A DNA stretch of 64,000 bases from Streptomyces sp. NBC_00091 (GTDB lineage: Bacteria; Actinomycetota; Actinomycetes; Streptomycetales; Streptomycetaceae). Below, piece by piece: positions 1 through 10,100 of this stretch (position 1 is the stretch's first letter; every line of letters starts with the position of its first letter). Position numbers and translations under genes: made by a program. Under the pieces are notes generated by a model, which saw only the letters and a list, made by a program, of their open reading frames with translations, did no database searches and was not told where the DNA came from. The stretch is from the NCBI RefSeq assembly GCF_026343185.1, contig NZ_JAPEMA010000003.1, positions 248,001-312,000 of the forward strand, written 5' to 3'.

Positions 1-491
1 TGGCCGTCGGCCGATTCCAGTTCCACCGACAGACAGTGCGCGACGACCTCGTCGCCGGGGTGCCAGCGGTTGACGCCGGGGCCGGTGCGCAGGACCACGC
101 CCGACAGGTCGGAGCCGATGATGTGGTACGGCAGGTCGTGGCGCGCGGCGAGCGGGGACATCTTGCCGTAGCGCTCCAGGAAGCCGAAGGTCGCCAGCGG
201 CTCGAAGATGGAGCTCCACACGGTGTTGTAGTTGACCGAGGAGGCCATGACGGCCACCAGGGCCTCGCCCGGGCCCAGTTCCGGCAGCGGGACCTGCTCG
301 ACGTGCATGGACTTGCGGGAGTCGCGGTCACGGGTCGCGATGCCCGCGAACATGTCCGTATCCGACTTGTGCACGGTCACCGCGCGGTACGACTCGGGCA
401 GCGGCAGGGCCGCGAAGTCGGCAGCGGTGACAGCGGGAGAACCGCTGCCAGATGCGGTCGACGCGGCGATCGCGTCGAGGATTTCCTTCAC
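1..491 (-). CDS. ccr: Crotonyl-CoA carboxylase/reductase, N-terminal part (cut by window edge)
   Basis: This gene encodes the first ~163 residues of crotonyl-CoA carboxylase/reductase, the NADPH-dependent enzyme that converts crotonyl-CoA and CO2 to ethylmalonyl-CoA. That product is a polyketide extender unit and the entry to the ethylmalonyl-CoA pathway. The translated N-terminus (MKEILDAIAAS, then ALPLPESYRAVTVHKSDTD, then VMASSVNYNTVWSSIFEP and HIIGSDLSGVVLRTGPGVN) follows the Streptomyces Ccr family closely. The GTG start at 491 has a GGAGG box five bases upstream. The C-terminal cofactor domain lies outside the window. It is divergent from the acyl-CoA carboxylase genes, consistent with a shared role in extender-unit supply. 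Identification is firm; whether it belongs to the cluster or to primary metabolism is open. Confidence 0.93.
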   Translation of the reverse strand, partial: MKEILDAIAASTASGSGSPAVTAADFAALPLPESYRAVTVHKSDTDMFAGIATRDRDSRKSMHVEQVPLPELGPGEALVAVMASSVNYNTVWSSIFEPLATFGFLERYGKMSPLAARHDLPYHIIGSDLSGVVLRTGPGVNRWHPGDEVVAHCLSVELESADG

Positions 492-740
492 AGAGGCCTC
501 CGGCGGTTCGGACGTGACGTTCCACTGATACGCATCCCGGCCCCCGAAGTCCCGGGCGCGGCACATGCAGTGGGGTCCGCACGGGCGAGGTAGGGGTGCC
601 CCGGGTGCCGGGCGGAGCGGGCGGCCGTGTCCGGGCGGCGGTGTCGGGGCGGCCGCGTGCAAGCCCGGCTTTAGCCCGCCGCCGGACGCTCGTCGCCGCG
701 CACCGGCCGGACCGGCGCGTCTGCGTCGAAAGGGGCCCTC

Positions 741-2318
741 ATGAGCACCCAGGAGGAAATCCGGCACGCGTCGCTGCGGGAACGCACGGCGGAGCTCGCC
801 GTCCTGCGGGAGCAGGCGGTACGGGGTCCGAGCGAGAAGGCGACCGAGGCCCAGCACGCCAAGGGGAAGCTGACCGCCCGCGAACGCCTCGAACTCCTCT
901 TCGATGAGGGGACGTTCACCGAGATCGAGGGGCTGCGCCGGCACCGTGCCACCGGCTTCGGCCTGGAGTACAAGAAGCCGCACACCGACGGAGTCATCAC
1001 GGGGTGGGGACTGGTCCACGGCAGGACCGCCTTCGCGTACGCCCACGACTTCCGGATCTTCGGCGGCGCACTGGGCGAGGCCCACGCACAGAAGATCCAC
1101 AAGCTGATGGACCTCGCCGAGACCACCGGGGCACCTCTGGTGGGCCTGTGCGACGGCGCCGGCGCCCGCATCCAGGAGGGCGTCACCGCGCTCGCCGGCT
1201 ACGGCGGCATCTTCACCCGCAACGTGCGCAGCTCCGGGGTGATCCCGCAGATCTCCGTGGTCATGGGCCCGTGCGCCGGCGGGGCCGCGTACTCCCCGGC
1301 GCTGACCGACTTCGTCTTCATGGTCCGCGGAACCTCGCAGATGTTCATCACGGGACCCGACGTGGTCCAGGCGGTCACCGGCGAGGCCGTCACCAGCGAG
1401 ACCCTCGGCGGGGCCGACAGCCACGCGGGGACCTCCGGCGTCGCGCACTTCGCGTACGACGACGAGGAGAGCGCGCTGGAGGACGTGCGCTACCTGCTGT
1501 CGCTGCTGCCCGCCAACAACCGCGAACTGCCGCCGGCCGGCGACACCGACGACCCGCCCGGCCGGCGCTGCGAGCGCCTGGCCGACCTGGTGCCGTCGCG
1601 CCCCAACCAGGCGTACGACATCCGCGAGCTGATCGAGGAGGTCGTCGACCACGGGGAGCACTTCGAGATCCACGCCCGGTGGGCGCAGAACGTCGTCTGT
1701 ACGCTGGCCCGGCTCGGCGGGCAGACCGTCGGCATCGTCGCCAACCAGCCCTCCTGCATGGCGGGCGTCCTCGACATCCAGGCGAGCGAGAAGGCCGCGC
1801 GCTTCGTGCAGTTCTGCGACGCCTTCAGCATCCCGCTGGTGACGCTGGTCGACGTACCGGGCTTCCTGCCGGGCGTGGGCCAGGAGCACGGCGGGGTGAT
1901 CCGGCACGGGGCCAAGCTGCTGTACGCGTACTGCAACGCCACCGTGCCGCGGATCTCGCTGATCCTGCGCAAGGCCTACGGCGGCGCGTACATCGTCATG
2001 GACTCCCGCTCCATCGGCGCCGACATCGCACTGGCCTGGCCGTCCAACGAGATCGCCGTGATGGGCGCCGAGGGCGCCGCGAACGTCATCTTCCGCCGTG
2101 AGATCGCCGCCTCCGACGATCCCGACGCGGTGCGCCAGATGAAGATCAAGGAATACCAGAGCGAGCTCATGCACCCCTACTACGCCGCGGAACGAGGCCT
2201 TGTGGACGACGTCATCGACCCCGCCGAGACCAGGTCCCGGCTCATCGACGCGCTGGAGATGTTGCGCGGCAAACACGCGCCGCGCCCCAGCCGCAAGCAC
2301 GGGAACCTCCCGCTGTGA
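741..2318 (+). CDS. pccB: Acyl-CoA (propionyl-CoA type) carboxylase beta subunit, carboxyltransferase
   Basis: The 525-residue product is a biotin-dependent carboxyltransferase subunit that moves CO2 from carboxybiotin to acetyl-, propionyl- or butyryl-CoA, making malonyl-type extender units. Length and sequence fit the AccB/PccB family: an N-terminal KGKLTARERLELLFDEGTF segment, GARIQEGV and GPCAGGAAYSPALTDF in the first crotonase-like domain, and VPGFLPGVGQEHGGVIRHGAK with KAYGGAYIVM in the second, the oxyanion-hole regions of this family. ATG at 741. The stop overlaps the GTG of the epsilon subunit by four bases, so the two are translationally coupled. No biotin-carrying alpha subunit is encoded here, so one must be supplied from elsewhere. 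Substrate preference cannot be read reliably from sequence alone. Confidence 0.93.
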   Translation: MSTQEEIRHASLRERTAELAVLREQAVRGPSEKATEAQHAKGKLTARERLELLFDEGTFTEIEGLRRHRATGFGLEYKKPHTDGVITGWGLVHGRTAFAYAHDFRIFGGALGEAHAQKIHKLMDLAETTGAPLVGLCDGAGARIQEGVTALAGYGGIFTRNVRSSGVIPQISVVMGPCAGGAAYSPALTDFVFMVRGTSQMFITGPDVVQAVTGEAVTSETLGGADSHAGTSGVAHFAYDDEESALEDVRYLLSLLPANNRELPPAGDTDDPPGRRCERLADLVPSRPNQAYDIRELIEEVVDHGEHFEIHARWAQNVVCTLARLGGQTVGIVANQPSCMAGVLDIQASEKAARFVQFCDAFSIPLVTLVDVPGFLPGVGQEHGGVIRHGAKLLYAYCNATVPRISLILRKAYGGAYIVMDSRSIGADIALAWPSNEIAVMGAEGAANVIFRREIAASDDPDAVRQMKIKEYQSELMHPYYAAERGLVDDVIDPAETRSRLIDALEMLRGKHAPRPSRKHGNLPL

Positions 2319-2521
2319 GCCCCGCCGAGGCCCAGCTCCAGCAGGCCGCCTTCCACGTGATCGGCGGGTCCCCCACGCTGGAGGAGGTCGCGGCCATCGC
2401 CGCGCTGCTCACCGCCCGGATGCTGGGCGCCGAGATCGCCCCGCCCGATCCGCTCCTGGCCCGCGCCCATTGGCCCGTGGGGGACGGGGACTTCCGCGCC
2501 CCGGGCGCGTGGGGATCGTAG
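2315..2521 (+). CDS. Acyl-CoA carboxylase epsilon subunit
   Basis: This 68-residue protein matches the small epsilon subunits of actinobacterial acyl-CoA carboxylases, which stabilise the alpha-beta complex. It has the usual layout: an N-terminal VIGGSPTLEEVAAIAALL helix-forming stretch and a C-terminal tail with tryptophans (ARAHWPVGDGDF, GAWGS). The GTG start at 2315 overlaps the beta-subunit stop (GTGA), the normal coupling for this pair. Short length limits certainty, but order and overlap make the call strong. Confidence 0.85.
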   Translation: MSPAEAQLQQAAFHVIGGSPTLEEVAAIAALLTARMLGAEIAPPDPLLARAHWPVGDGDFRAPGAWGS

Positions 2522-2628
2522 GGCGTGCGGTTCCTCCCCTTTTAGACCAGCTTTAGCGGCATCCCGGATCCTGTGCGGGCAGGCAGTGAGGCTGCTGCCC
2601 GCGCACCCGGCCGAAGGAGACGACGACC

Positions 2629-2853
2629 ATGACAGTGCAGAGCCCGAACGTCATACTCAGCGGCGGACCCGCGACCAGTCTCGAAGAGCTGGACCGCATC
2701 CGCTACGTGGAGGACACGAACGCGAAGGTGAAGGTCCTCAACGGGAACCGGTACGAACACTTCGAGCCCACCGGGGGCACCGTGGTGGACCCGGAACTCG
2801 AGCTCGAACTCCTGGTGTACGCCTACAGCGGCCACACCTACATCGCCGAGTAG
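2629..2853 (+). CDS. Small DUF5988-type conserved protein
   Basis: A 74-residue protein with the pattern NVILSGGP near the N-terminus, a central RIRYVEDTNAKVKVLNGNRYEHFEPT segment and an ending YAYSGHTYIAE. I recognise this as the DUF5988 type found beside actinobacterial natural-product genes; no biochemical role is known to me. A purine-rich GAAGGAGACG lies just before the ATG. The gene stands alone between the carboxylase pair and a strong terminator. Upstream, TTTAG occurs twice with an 11-bp period (2541 and 2552), which could be an activator site but differs from the GTCAG repeats found elsewhere in the window. Confidence 0.75.
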   Translation: MTVQSPNVILSGGPATSLEELDRIRYVEDTNAKVKVLNGNRYEHFEPTGGTVVDPELELELLVYAYSGHTYIAE

Positions 2854-2881
2854 CCACAAGCAGCCACGCGGGGAGACACAC

Positions 2882-2920
2882 GAGAGCCGTCCGGGCGCGC
2901 AGAGCGCCCGGGCGGTTCTC
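2882..2920 (+). terminator. Intrinsic terminator after the small DUF5988-type gene
   Basis: A 17-bp stem (2882-2898 with 2904-2920) pairs along its whole length if two G-U wobbles are allowed, with a five-base GCAGA loop. There is no long T run, as is common in Streptomyces. It sits between the gene ending at 2853 and the convergent korB ending at 3039 and could act in both directions. Confidence 0.75.
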
Positions 2921-3038
2921 GTCGTAGGAGTGGACACGTGGGGTGCACCGAGCATCCGGCCCAGTTCGCCGCGCGACTGCTGGAGGCACCGGGCGGGAAG
3001 TGACGCGGGCCCCGCCTCCGCAGCCCGGGATCCGGGGG

Positions 3039-4098
<1,060 letters not shown>

Positions 4099-4106
<8 letters not shown>

Positions 4107-5961
4107 TGATGGCCTCCTTGAGAACCGTCGCGAGCTGCTCCGCCTTGAAGGGCATTCCGTTGACCTGGTTGTACGACTGGGCGTCGACCAAGTACCTCGC
4201 CCGGATCAGGGTGGCCAGCTGCCCGAGGTTCATCTCCGGCACCACTACCTTGTCGTAACGCTTCAGGACCTCTCCGAGATTCCTCGGGAAGGGGTTGAGG
4301 TGGCGCAGGTGGGCCTGCGCGATGGGGGTCCCGGCGACGCGCAGCCGGCGGACGGCGGCGGTGATGGGGCCGTAGGTGGAGCCCCAGCCCAGGACCAGGG
4401 TGCGGGCGCCGTCCGGGTCGTCGACCTCCAGGTCCGGGACCTCGATCCCGTCGATCTTGGCCTGGCGGGTACGGACCATGAACTCGTGGTTCGCCGGGTC
4501 GTAGGAGATGTTGCCCGTACCGTCCTGCTTCTCGATCCCGCCGATCCGGTGCTCCAGACCCGGGGTGCCGGGCACGGCCCAGGGGCGGGCCAGTGTCCGC
4601 GGATCCCGCTTGTACGGCCAGAACACCTCGGTCCCGTCGGCCAGCTCGTGGTTCGGGCCGGTCGCGAACTGAACCTTCAGATCGGGGAGGTCCGCCACGT
4701 CGGGGATCCGCCAGGGCTCGGAGCCGTTGGCGAGGTAGCCGTCGGACAGCAGGAACACCGGGGTCCGGTAGGTCAGGGCGATCCGGGCCGCGTCCAGTGC
4801 GGCCTCGAAGCAGTCCGCCGGGGTGCGCGGGGCGACGATCGGGACGGGGGCCTCGCCGTTGCGCCCGTACATGGCCTGGAGGAGGTCCGCCTGCTCGGTC
4901 TTGGTCGGCAGACCGGTCGAGGGGCCGCCGCGCTGGATGTCCACGATGAGGAGGGGGAGTTCCAGGGACACCGCGAGGCCTATGGTCTCGGACTTGAGCG
5001 CCACGCCGGGGCCCGAGGTGGTGGTGACGGCGAGCGAGCCGCCGAAGGCCGCGCCCAGCGCCGCGCCGATGCCGGCGATCTCGTCCTCGGCCTGGAAGGT
5101 CCGCACGCCGAAGTTCTTGTGCTTCGACAGCTCGTGCAGGATGTCCGTCGCCGGGGTGATCGGGTACGAGCCCAGGTAGAGCGGCAGGTCGGCGGCGTGC
5201 GCGGCGGCGATCAGGCCGTAGGACAGGGCCAGGTTCCCGGAGATGTTGCGGTAGGTGCCGGTCGGGAAGGCCTGCGTCGCGGGGGCGACCTCGTAGGAGA
5301 CGGCGAAGTCCTCGGTCGTCTCGCCGAAGTTCCAGCCGGCCTTCAGCGCCGCCACGTTCGCCTCGGCGATGCCCGGCCTCTTCGCGAACTTCTTGCGGAG
5401 GAACGACTCCGTGCCCTCCGTCGGGCGGTGGTACATCCAGGAGAGGAGACCGAGCGCGAACATGTTCTTGCTGCGCTCGGCCTCCTTGCGGGTGAGGCCG
5501 AAGTCCTTCAGCGCCTCCACCGTCAGGGTGGTGAGCGGGACGGCATGGACGCGGTAGGCGTCCAGGGATCCGTCCTCGAGCGGGGAGGTGTCGTAGCCGA
5601 CCTTGGCCATCGGGCGCCTGGTGAACTCGTCCGTGTTGACGATGATCTCCGCGCCGCGCGGCACGTCCGCGATGTTGGCCTTCAGGGCCGCCGGGTTCAT
5701 CGCGACCAGTACGTTCGGCGCGTCGCCCGGGGTCAGGATGTCGTGGTCCGCGAAGTGCAGCTGGAACGAGGACACCCCGGGCAGGGTCCCGGCGGGGGCC
5801 CGGATCTCGGCGGGGAAGTTCGGCAGCGTCGAAAGGTCGTTGCCGAAGGACGCCGTCTCCGAGGTGAAACGGTCACCCGTCAGCTGCATACCGTCACCCG
5901 AGTCACCCGCGAAACGGATGACCACGCGGTCGACACGGCGGATCTCGGATTTCGTCACCAT
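4099..5961 (-). CDS. korA: 2-oxoacid:ferredoxin oxidoreductase, alpha (gamma-alpha fused) subunit
   Basis: A 620-residue subunit with the N-terminal gamma domain (RFAGDSGDGMQLTGDRF) followed by the pyrimidine-binding alpha domain (SYPITPATDILHELSKH, GAALGAAFGGSLAVTTTSGPG and QRGGPSTGLPTKTEQADLL). This is the fused architecture of KorA-type enzymes. Start ATG at 5961 lies one base after the dioxygenase stop (TGACATG), so translation is probably coupled. The three-gene operon (dioxygenase, korA, korB) links an enzyme that consumes 2-oxoglutarate with one that can make or consume it. The physiological direction is not visible in the sequence. Confidence 0.93.
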
Positions 5962-5962
5962 G

Positions 5963-6706
5963 TCAGGCAGCGTTCTGTTCTTCGCGGCGCAGCTCCGGCT
6001 CGTGCTTGTAGCCCATGATCAGCACGTCCCTGACGGCGGCCTTCGTCGGGTCCACGGGGTGGATCGGGCGGACCGCGTGGAGGATCTGGCCGTCCGACCA
6101 GAACATGGTGTCCATCTGCTCGGTCAGGCAGAACTCGGTGACCAGCTCCCGGTCCAGGCCGTAGACCTGGGACTCCCCGCCCTCGGCGTTGAAGCGGCCC
6201 ATCAGGTGGATCGCGCCGAAGTCGACCTCGTCGCGGTGCGGGCCCTCCGGGGTGGGCTCCCCCGTCTCGTCCGGGGTGCTGATGATGCGGAACTGGTGGC
6301 ACTGGACGTCCCACGGGTCGTCCAGCCAGGAGTCCCGGGGGACGGGGAACCTCTCGAAGTTGGAGCGCAGGAGCCGCGTCAGGAGCGGGTTGTCCAGGGT
6401 GGCGCGGCTCAGCGGTGCCACGTCGCGGTCGATGCCGCCGGCGTAGTCGTTGGCGTTCATCGACTGGAAGTAGGGGCGGTGCGGGCGCAGCCGGACCTCT
6501 CCGGTGCGGGGCACGAAGAAGAAGCGGTCGTAGCGGCGCTCGCGGAAACGGGAGCCGCCCTTCAGGTACTGGTCCGTCTCCAGGTGCTCCCACTCCGCGG
6601 CCAATTCCTTCACATGCTGCCGCAATTCGGCGTCGATGACGAGCCGGTCGGCCGGCAGCAACGAATATCCGTTGGCCCGCAGTTCTTCCCGTGCTTCGTT
6701 ATGCAT
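5963..6706 (-). CDS. 2OG-Fe(II) dioxygenase family protein (isoleucine-4-hydroxylase-like fold)
   Basis: A 247-residue member of the 2OG-Fe dioxygenase family typified by Bacillus L-isoleucine 4-hydroxylase (PF10014 type). The facial triad can be read: HRD in PEGPHRDEVDFGAIHL and the distal His in DGQILHAVRPIHP, followed by the arginine of AAVRDVLIMGY that would bind 2-oxoglutarate. ATG at 6706 was chosen because GGAGGAG lies four to five bases upstream; an upstream in-frame start at 6760 lacks such a site. It leads the operon with korA and korB. Likely substrates are a free amino acid or a small carboxylic acid, but the substrate cannot be deduced. It is divergent from the carrier protein/PKS operon. 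Confidence 0.85.
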   Translation of the reverse strand: MHNEAREELRANGYSLLPADRLVIDAELRQHVKELAAEWEHLETDQYLKGGSRFRERRYDRFFFVPRTGEVRLRPHRPYFQSMNANDYAGGIDRDVAPLSRATLDNPLLTRLLRSNFERFPVPRDSWLDDPWDVQCHQFRIISTPDETGEPTPEGPHRDEVDFGAIHLMGRFNAEGGESQVYGLDRELVTEFCLTEQMDTMFWSDGQILHAVRPIHPVDPTKAAVRDVLIMGYKHEPELRREEQNAA

Positions 6707-6807
6707 TGTTGGCTCCTCCACGCCGGATCTCACGCACTCCTGCTCTGCCGAGGCTCCCACAGCACTGCTGACGCTGAACTGACAGGTCCGGCGAGTCGGC
6801 GGGGCGA

Positions 6808-6834
6808 GTCAGGAGGGCGTCAGCCGGTCGTCAC
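6808..6834 (+). promoter_or_regulatory. Three 11-bp-spaced direct repeats, candidate SARP operator for the ACP/PKS operon
   Basis: GTCAG at 6808, GTCAG at 6819 and GTCAC at 6830 are spaced by exactly 11 bp, one helical turn. Such direct repeats just upstream of the -10 region are the known binding-site form of SARP activators such as ActII-ORF4. The last repeat ends 25 bases before the carrier-protein ATG, so the transcript would be leaderless or nearly so. A SARP gene lies at 16722. The repeats are seen; binding is inferred. Confidence 0.6.
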
Positions 6835-6859
6835 GAGCGCTGTGCTTCACTCGACCGGT

Positions 6860-7156
6860 ATGACACAACAATTGATGGCCTCGCCCAGATCGGAACGCCG
6901 GACGGTCCTTGAAGAAATCGTCGTGGCGGAATTCAAGACGGCGCTGCTCATGCCCGACGACGAGGAGCTGCCGCTGGAGGACAGCTTCTTCGAGCTCGGT
7001 ATGACGTCCTTGCTGCTCACCCTCGTCAAGCAGCGGCTCGAGGAGCGGCTGGGGCGGGCCATCAGCAGTACGGCCCTGTTCAACCAGCCCACCGTCGAGC
7101 GGCTGACCGACTATCTGGCCTCGGACGTCCTGGCCGACATCTTCGACGCGAATTGA
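6860..7156 (+). CDS. Stand-alone acyl carrier protein
   Basis: A 98-residue carrier protein. The attachment serine is Ser50 in FFELGMTSLLLTLVKQRLEERLG; the residue before it is Thr instead of the usual Asp. A second-helix acidic stretch (PLEDSFFEL) and the conserved STALFNQPTVERLTDYLAS C-terminal helix support the fold. ATG at 6860 begins the longest reading; an internal ATG at 6875 is possible, and neither has a strong ribosome site, which fits leaderless translation. It is the first gene of the operon with the PKS, whose start follows 14 bases after its stop. It could carry the starter unit or the unit activated by the downstream AMP ligase. Confidence 0.85.
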   Translation: MTQQLMASPRSERRTVLEEIVVAEFKTALLMPDDEELPLEDSFFELGMTSLLLTLVKQRLEERLGRAISSTALFNQPTVERLTDYLASDVLADIFDAN

Positions 7157-7170
7157 AAGGGGCGCCCGCC

Positions 7171-10100
7171 ATGCCCGGAACTCCGGAAGAGCGGAATTTA
7201 CAGGAAAGGCTCGAAGCCGCGGAGGAGACGGTCCGCCGGCAGGAAAGGGAACTCGGGCGGTTCCTTTCGGAGAAGCACGAGCCGATCGCCGTGGTCGGTA
7301 TCGGAATGCGCCTGCCCGGCGGGAACAATTCCCTTTCCGAGCTGGATTCCTTTCTGCGGGAGGGACGTTCCGGTATCGGCCCCTTGCCGCGTGACCGCTG
7401 GGTTCCGGAGGTGGCCGACGGTTCGATCACCGCCGTCGCCGGGGGTTTTCTCGATCGCATAGACGAGTTCGACGCGCAGTTCTTCAACATTCCGCCCAAG
7501 GACGCGCCCTTCATCGATCCGGCGCAGCGGCTGCTGATGGAGACGGTGTGGGAGGCCCTGGAGGACTCCGGCATCGACCCGGCCGGCCTGCGGCACGGTG
7601 ACGGCGGCGTCTACGTGGGCGCCTCGCCGCTGGACTTCGCGCTGGAGCTGGAGGGCCTCTCCGACGAGCAGCTGGACGGGAGCCTGACGACCGGGCTCGG
7701 CGCGTACTCCCTGTCGGGGCGGCTCTCGTACTTCCTGGGCTGGCGCGGCCCGAGCCTGACGACGGACACCGCCTGCGCGGCATCGCTGACCGCCCTGCAC
7801 CTGGCGGTCGAGGGGCTGCGGCGCCGCGAGTGCGGGATCGCGCTGTGCGCCGGGGTGAACACGCTGCACAACCCGCGCTCCTACGTGATCCTCTCGCACG
7901 CCCAGATGCTCGCCCCGGACGGGCACTGCAAGACCTTCGACGAGAGCGCCGACGGCTACGCGCGCGCCGAGGGCTGCGGGGCGCTGGTGCTCAAGCGGCT
8001 CTCCGACGCGCTGGCGGACGGGGACCGGGTACTGGCGCTCGTACGGGGAACCGCGATCGGGCAGGACGGCGAGAGCGCGGGCCTGAGCGCGCCCAACGGC
8101 ACGGCGCAGGAGGCCGTGATGCGGGCGGCGCTGGCCAACGCGCGGCTGGAGCCCGGCGACATCCAGTACGTGGAGGCGCACGGGACGGGGACCCCGCTGG
8201 GCGACCCGATCGAGATGGGGTCGGTCAACGGGGTGTTCGGCGCCTCGCACGACAAGGCGGACCCGCTGACCATCGGCTCGCTGAAGGCCAACCTCGGGCA
8301 CATGGAGCCCGCGGCCGGGCTGGGCGCGGTGATCAAGGTGATCGCGCAGATGCGCGCGGGCGCCTTCTTCCCCCACGTGTGGCGGAACCTGTCGGGGCGG
8401 ATCCCCTGGGAGAACTACCCGATCACGGTGGCGACCGAGGAGCGGCCCTGGAAGGCGCTGGTGCGCCGGGCCACGGTCAACGGCTTCGGTGTCGCCGGGG
8501 CCATCGCGGTGGCGGTGCTGGAGGAACCCCCCGCGCGGGAGGCCCCGGCGCGCGGGGCCGCGTACGACGGCGACCGGCGCGGGCAGGTCTTCACGCTGTC
8601 CGCCAAGTCGCGGCCGGCACTGCGGCTCCAGGCCGAGCGGTACGCCCGGTTCCTCGCCGAGCACCCGGACACCGGCGTCGCCGACCTGTGCCGCACCCGG
8701 GCCACGGGCCGCTCGCACTTCCGGCACCGGGTGGCGGCGGCCGTCGCCTCCACCGGGGAGCTGGGCGCCCACCTGGAGCGGTGGAGCGCGCCGCCCCGGG
8801 GGGCGGAGAAGCCCGACGCGTTCCGCAAGACGGCCTTCCTGTTCACCGGCTCCGGTTCGCAGTACGTGGGCATGGGCCGGGCCCTGTACGGCCGCTTCCC
8901 CGTGTTCACCCGGTACGTCGACGAGTGCGACGCGCTCTTCGCCCCGCTGCTGGGGCGTTCGGTGGCGGCGGTGATGTTCGGTGACGCACCGGACGCCGAG
9001 GAGGTCCTGGCCCGTACGTCCTTCACGCACGCGGCCCTGTTCACGCTGGAGTACGCCCTCGCGCGGCTGTGGCTGTCGTGGGGGGTGCGGCCGAGCGTGC
9101 TGATCGGGCACAGCGTCGGCGAGATCGTCGCGGCGACGGTGGCCGGGCTGTTCACCCTCGCCGACGGGGTCGCCTTCCTCGCCGCGCGCTCCCGGCTGAT
9201 CGAGTCGGTGCGGGCGCCGGGTTCGATGGCGGCGGTGTCGGCGCCCGTGGAGGAGGTCCGCCCGCTGCTGGAGGCCTGGCCCGAGCTGGGCGTCGCGGCG
9301 GTCAACGCCCCGGAGCAGTGCGTGGTCTCCGGCGGGGCCGGGGCTCTGGCGCAGGCAGTGGAGGCGCTGCGGGCGGCGGGCCGGACGGTGACGGAGCTGC
9401 ACGTGACGGCGGCGTTCCACTCGCCGCTGATGGCCGAGGTGTCCGAGCCGCTGGCCGAGGTGCTGCGCGGGATCACCTTCCACGAGCCGCAGCTGCCGCT
9501 CGTGTCGAACCTGACGGGGCGGATCGCGGAGCCGCGGGAACTGGCGACCCCCGAGTACTGGGTGCGCCACGTCAACGAGACGGTGGAGTTCGCGGCCGGG
9601 GTGCGCACCATCGCGGAGCGCGGCCGGCACGTGTTCCTGGAGCTCGGGCCGTCCTCGGCGCTGACCTCGCTGGCCCGGCGCAGTGTGCGGCAGGAGCAGC
9701 ACCGCTGGCTGAGCAGCCTGCGCTCGAAGGACACCACGGGCGCCGCCCTGGACGCCGCGCTGGCGGGTGCGTACGCGGCAGGGCTGAGCATCGCCTGGGA
9801 CGAGGTGCACGCGGGCGGGCCGGGGCGGCGGATCGCGCTGCCCGGCTACGCCTTCGACCGGCGCGGCTACCGGCTGCCGGCGCGCCCGGCCGGGCGCGGG
9901 GCGGCCGCCGACGGGCGGCATCCGCTGCTGGGCCGGGAGACCGGACGGGCGGGCGGTCAGCGGGAGTTCAGTGCGCGGATCAGCGCCGCGCAGCCCGCGT
10001 ACCTGGCGGACCACACCATCGGCGGCCAGGTCTTCCTGCCCGCCTCGGCCTACCTGGAGCTGCTGCTGGCGGTGCAGGACGAGGTCCACGGGGACACCGG

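Noticed and set aside
514..529. ATCAG-N6-GTCAC (minus strand) upstream of ccr as a SARP site
   Set aside because: The spacing fits, but a good ribosome site and no room for a -10 box lie between it and the GTG, so it is probably chance.
2541..2556. TTTAG-N6-TTTAG as another site of the same SARP
   Set aside because: The period is 11 bp, but the unit differs from GTCAG and only two copies exist. Kept as a remark in the gene at 2629.
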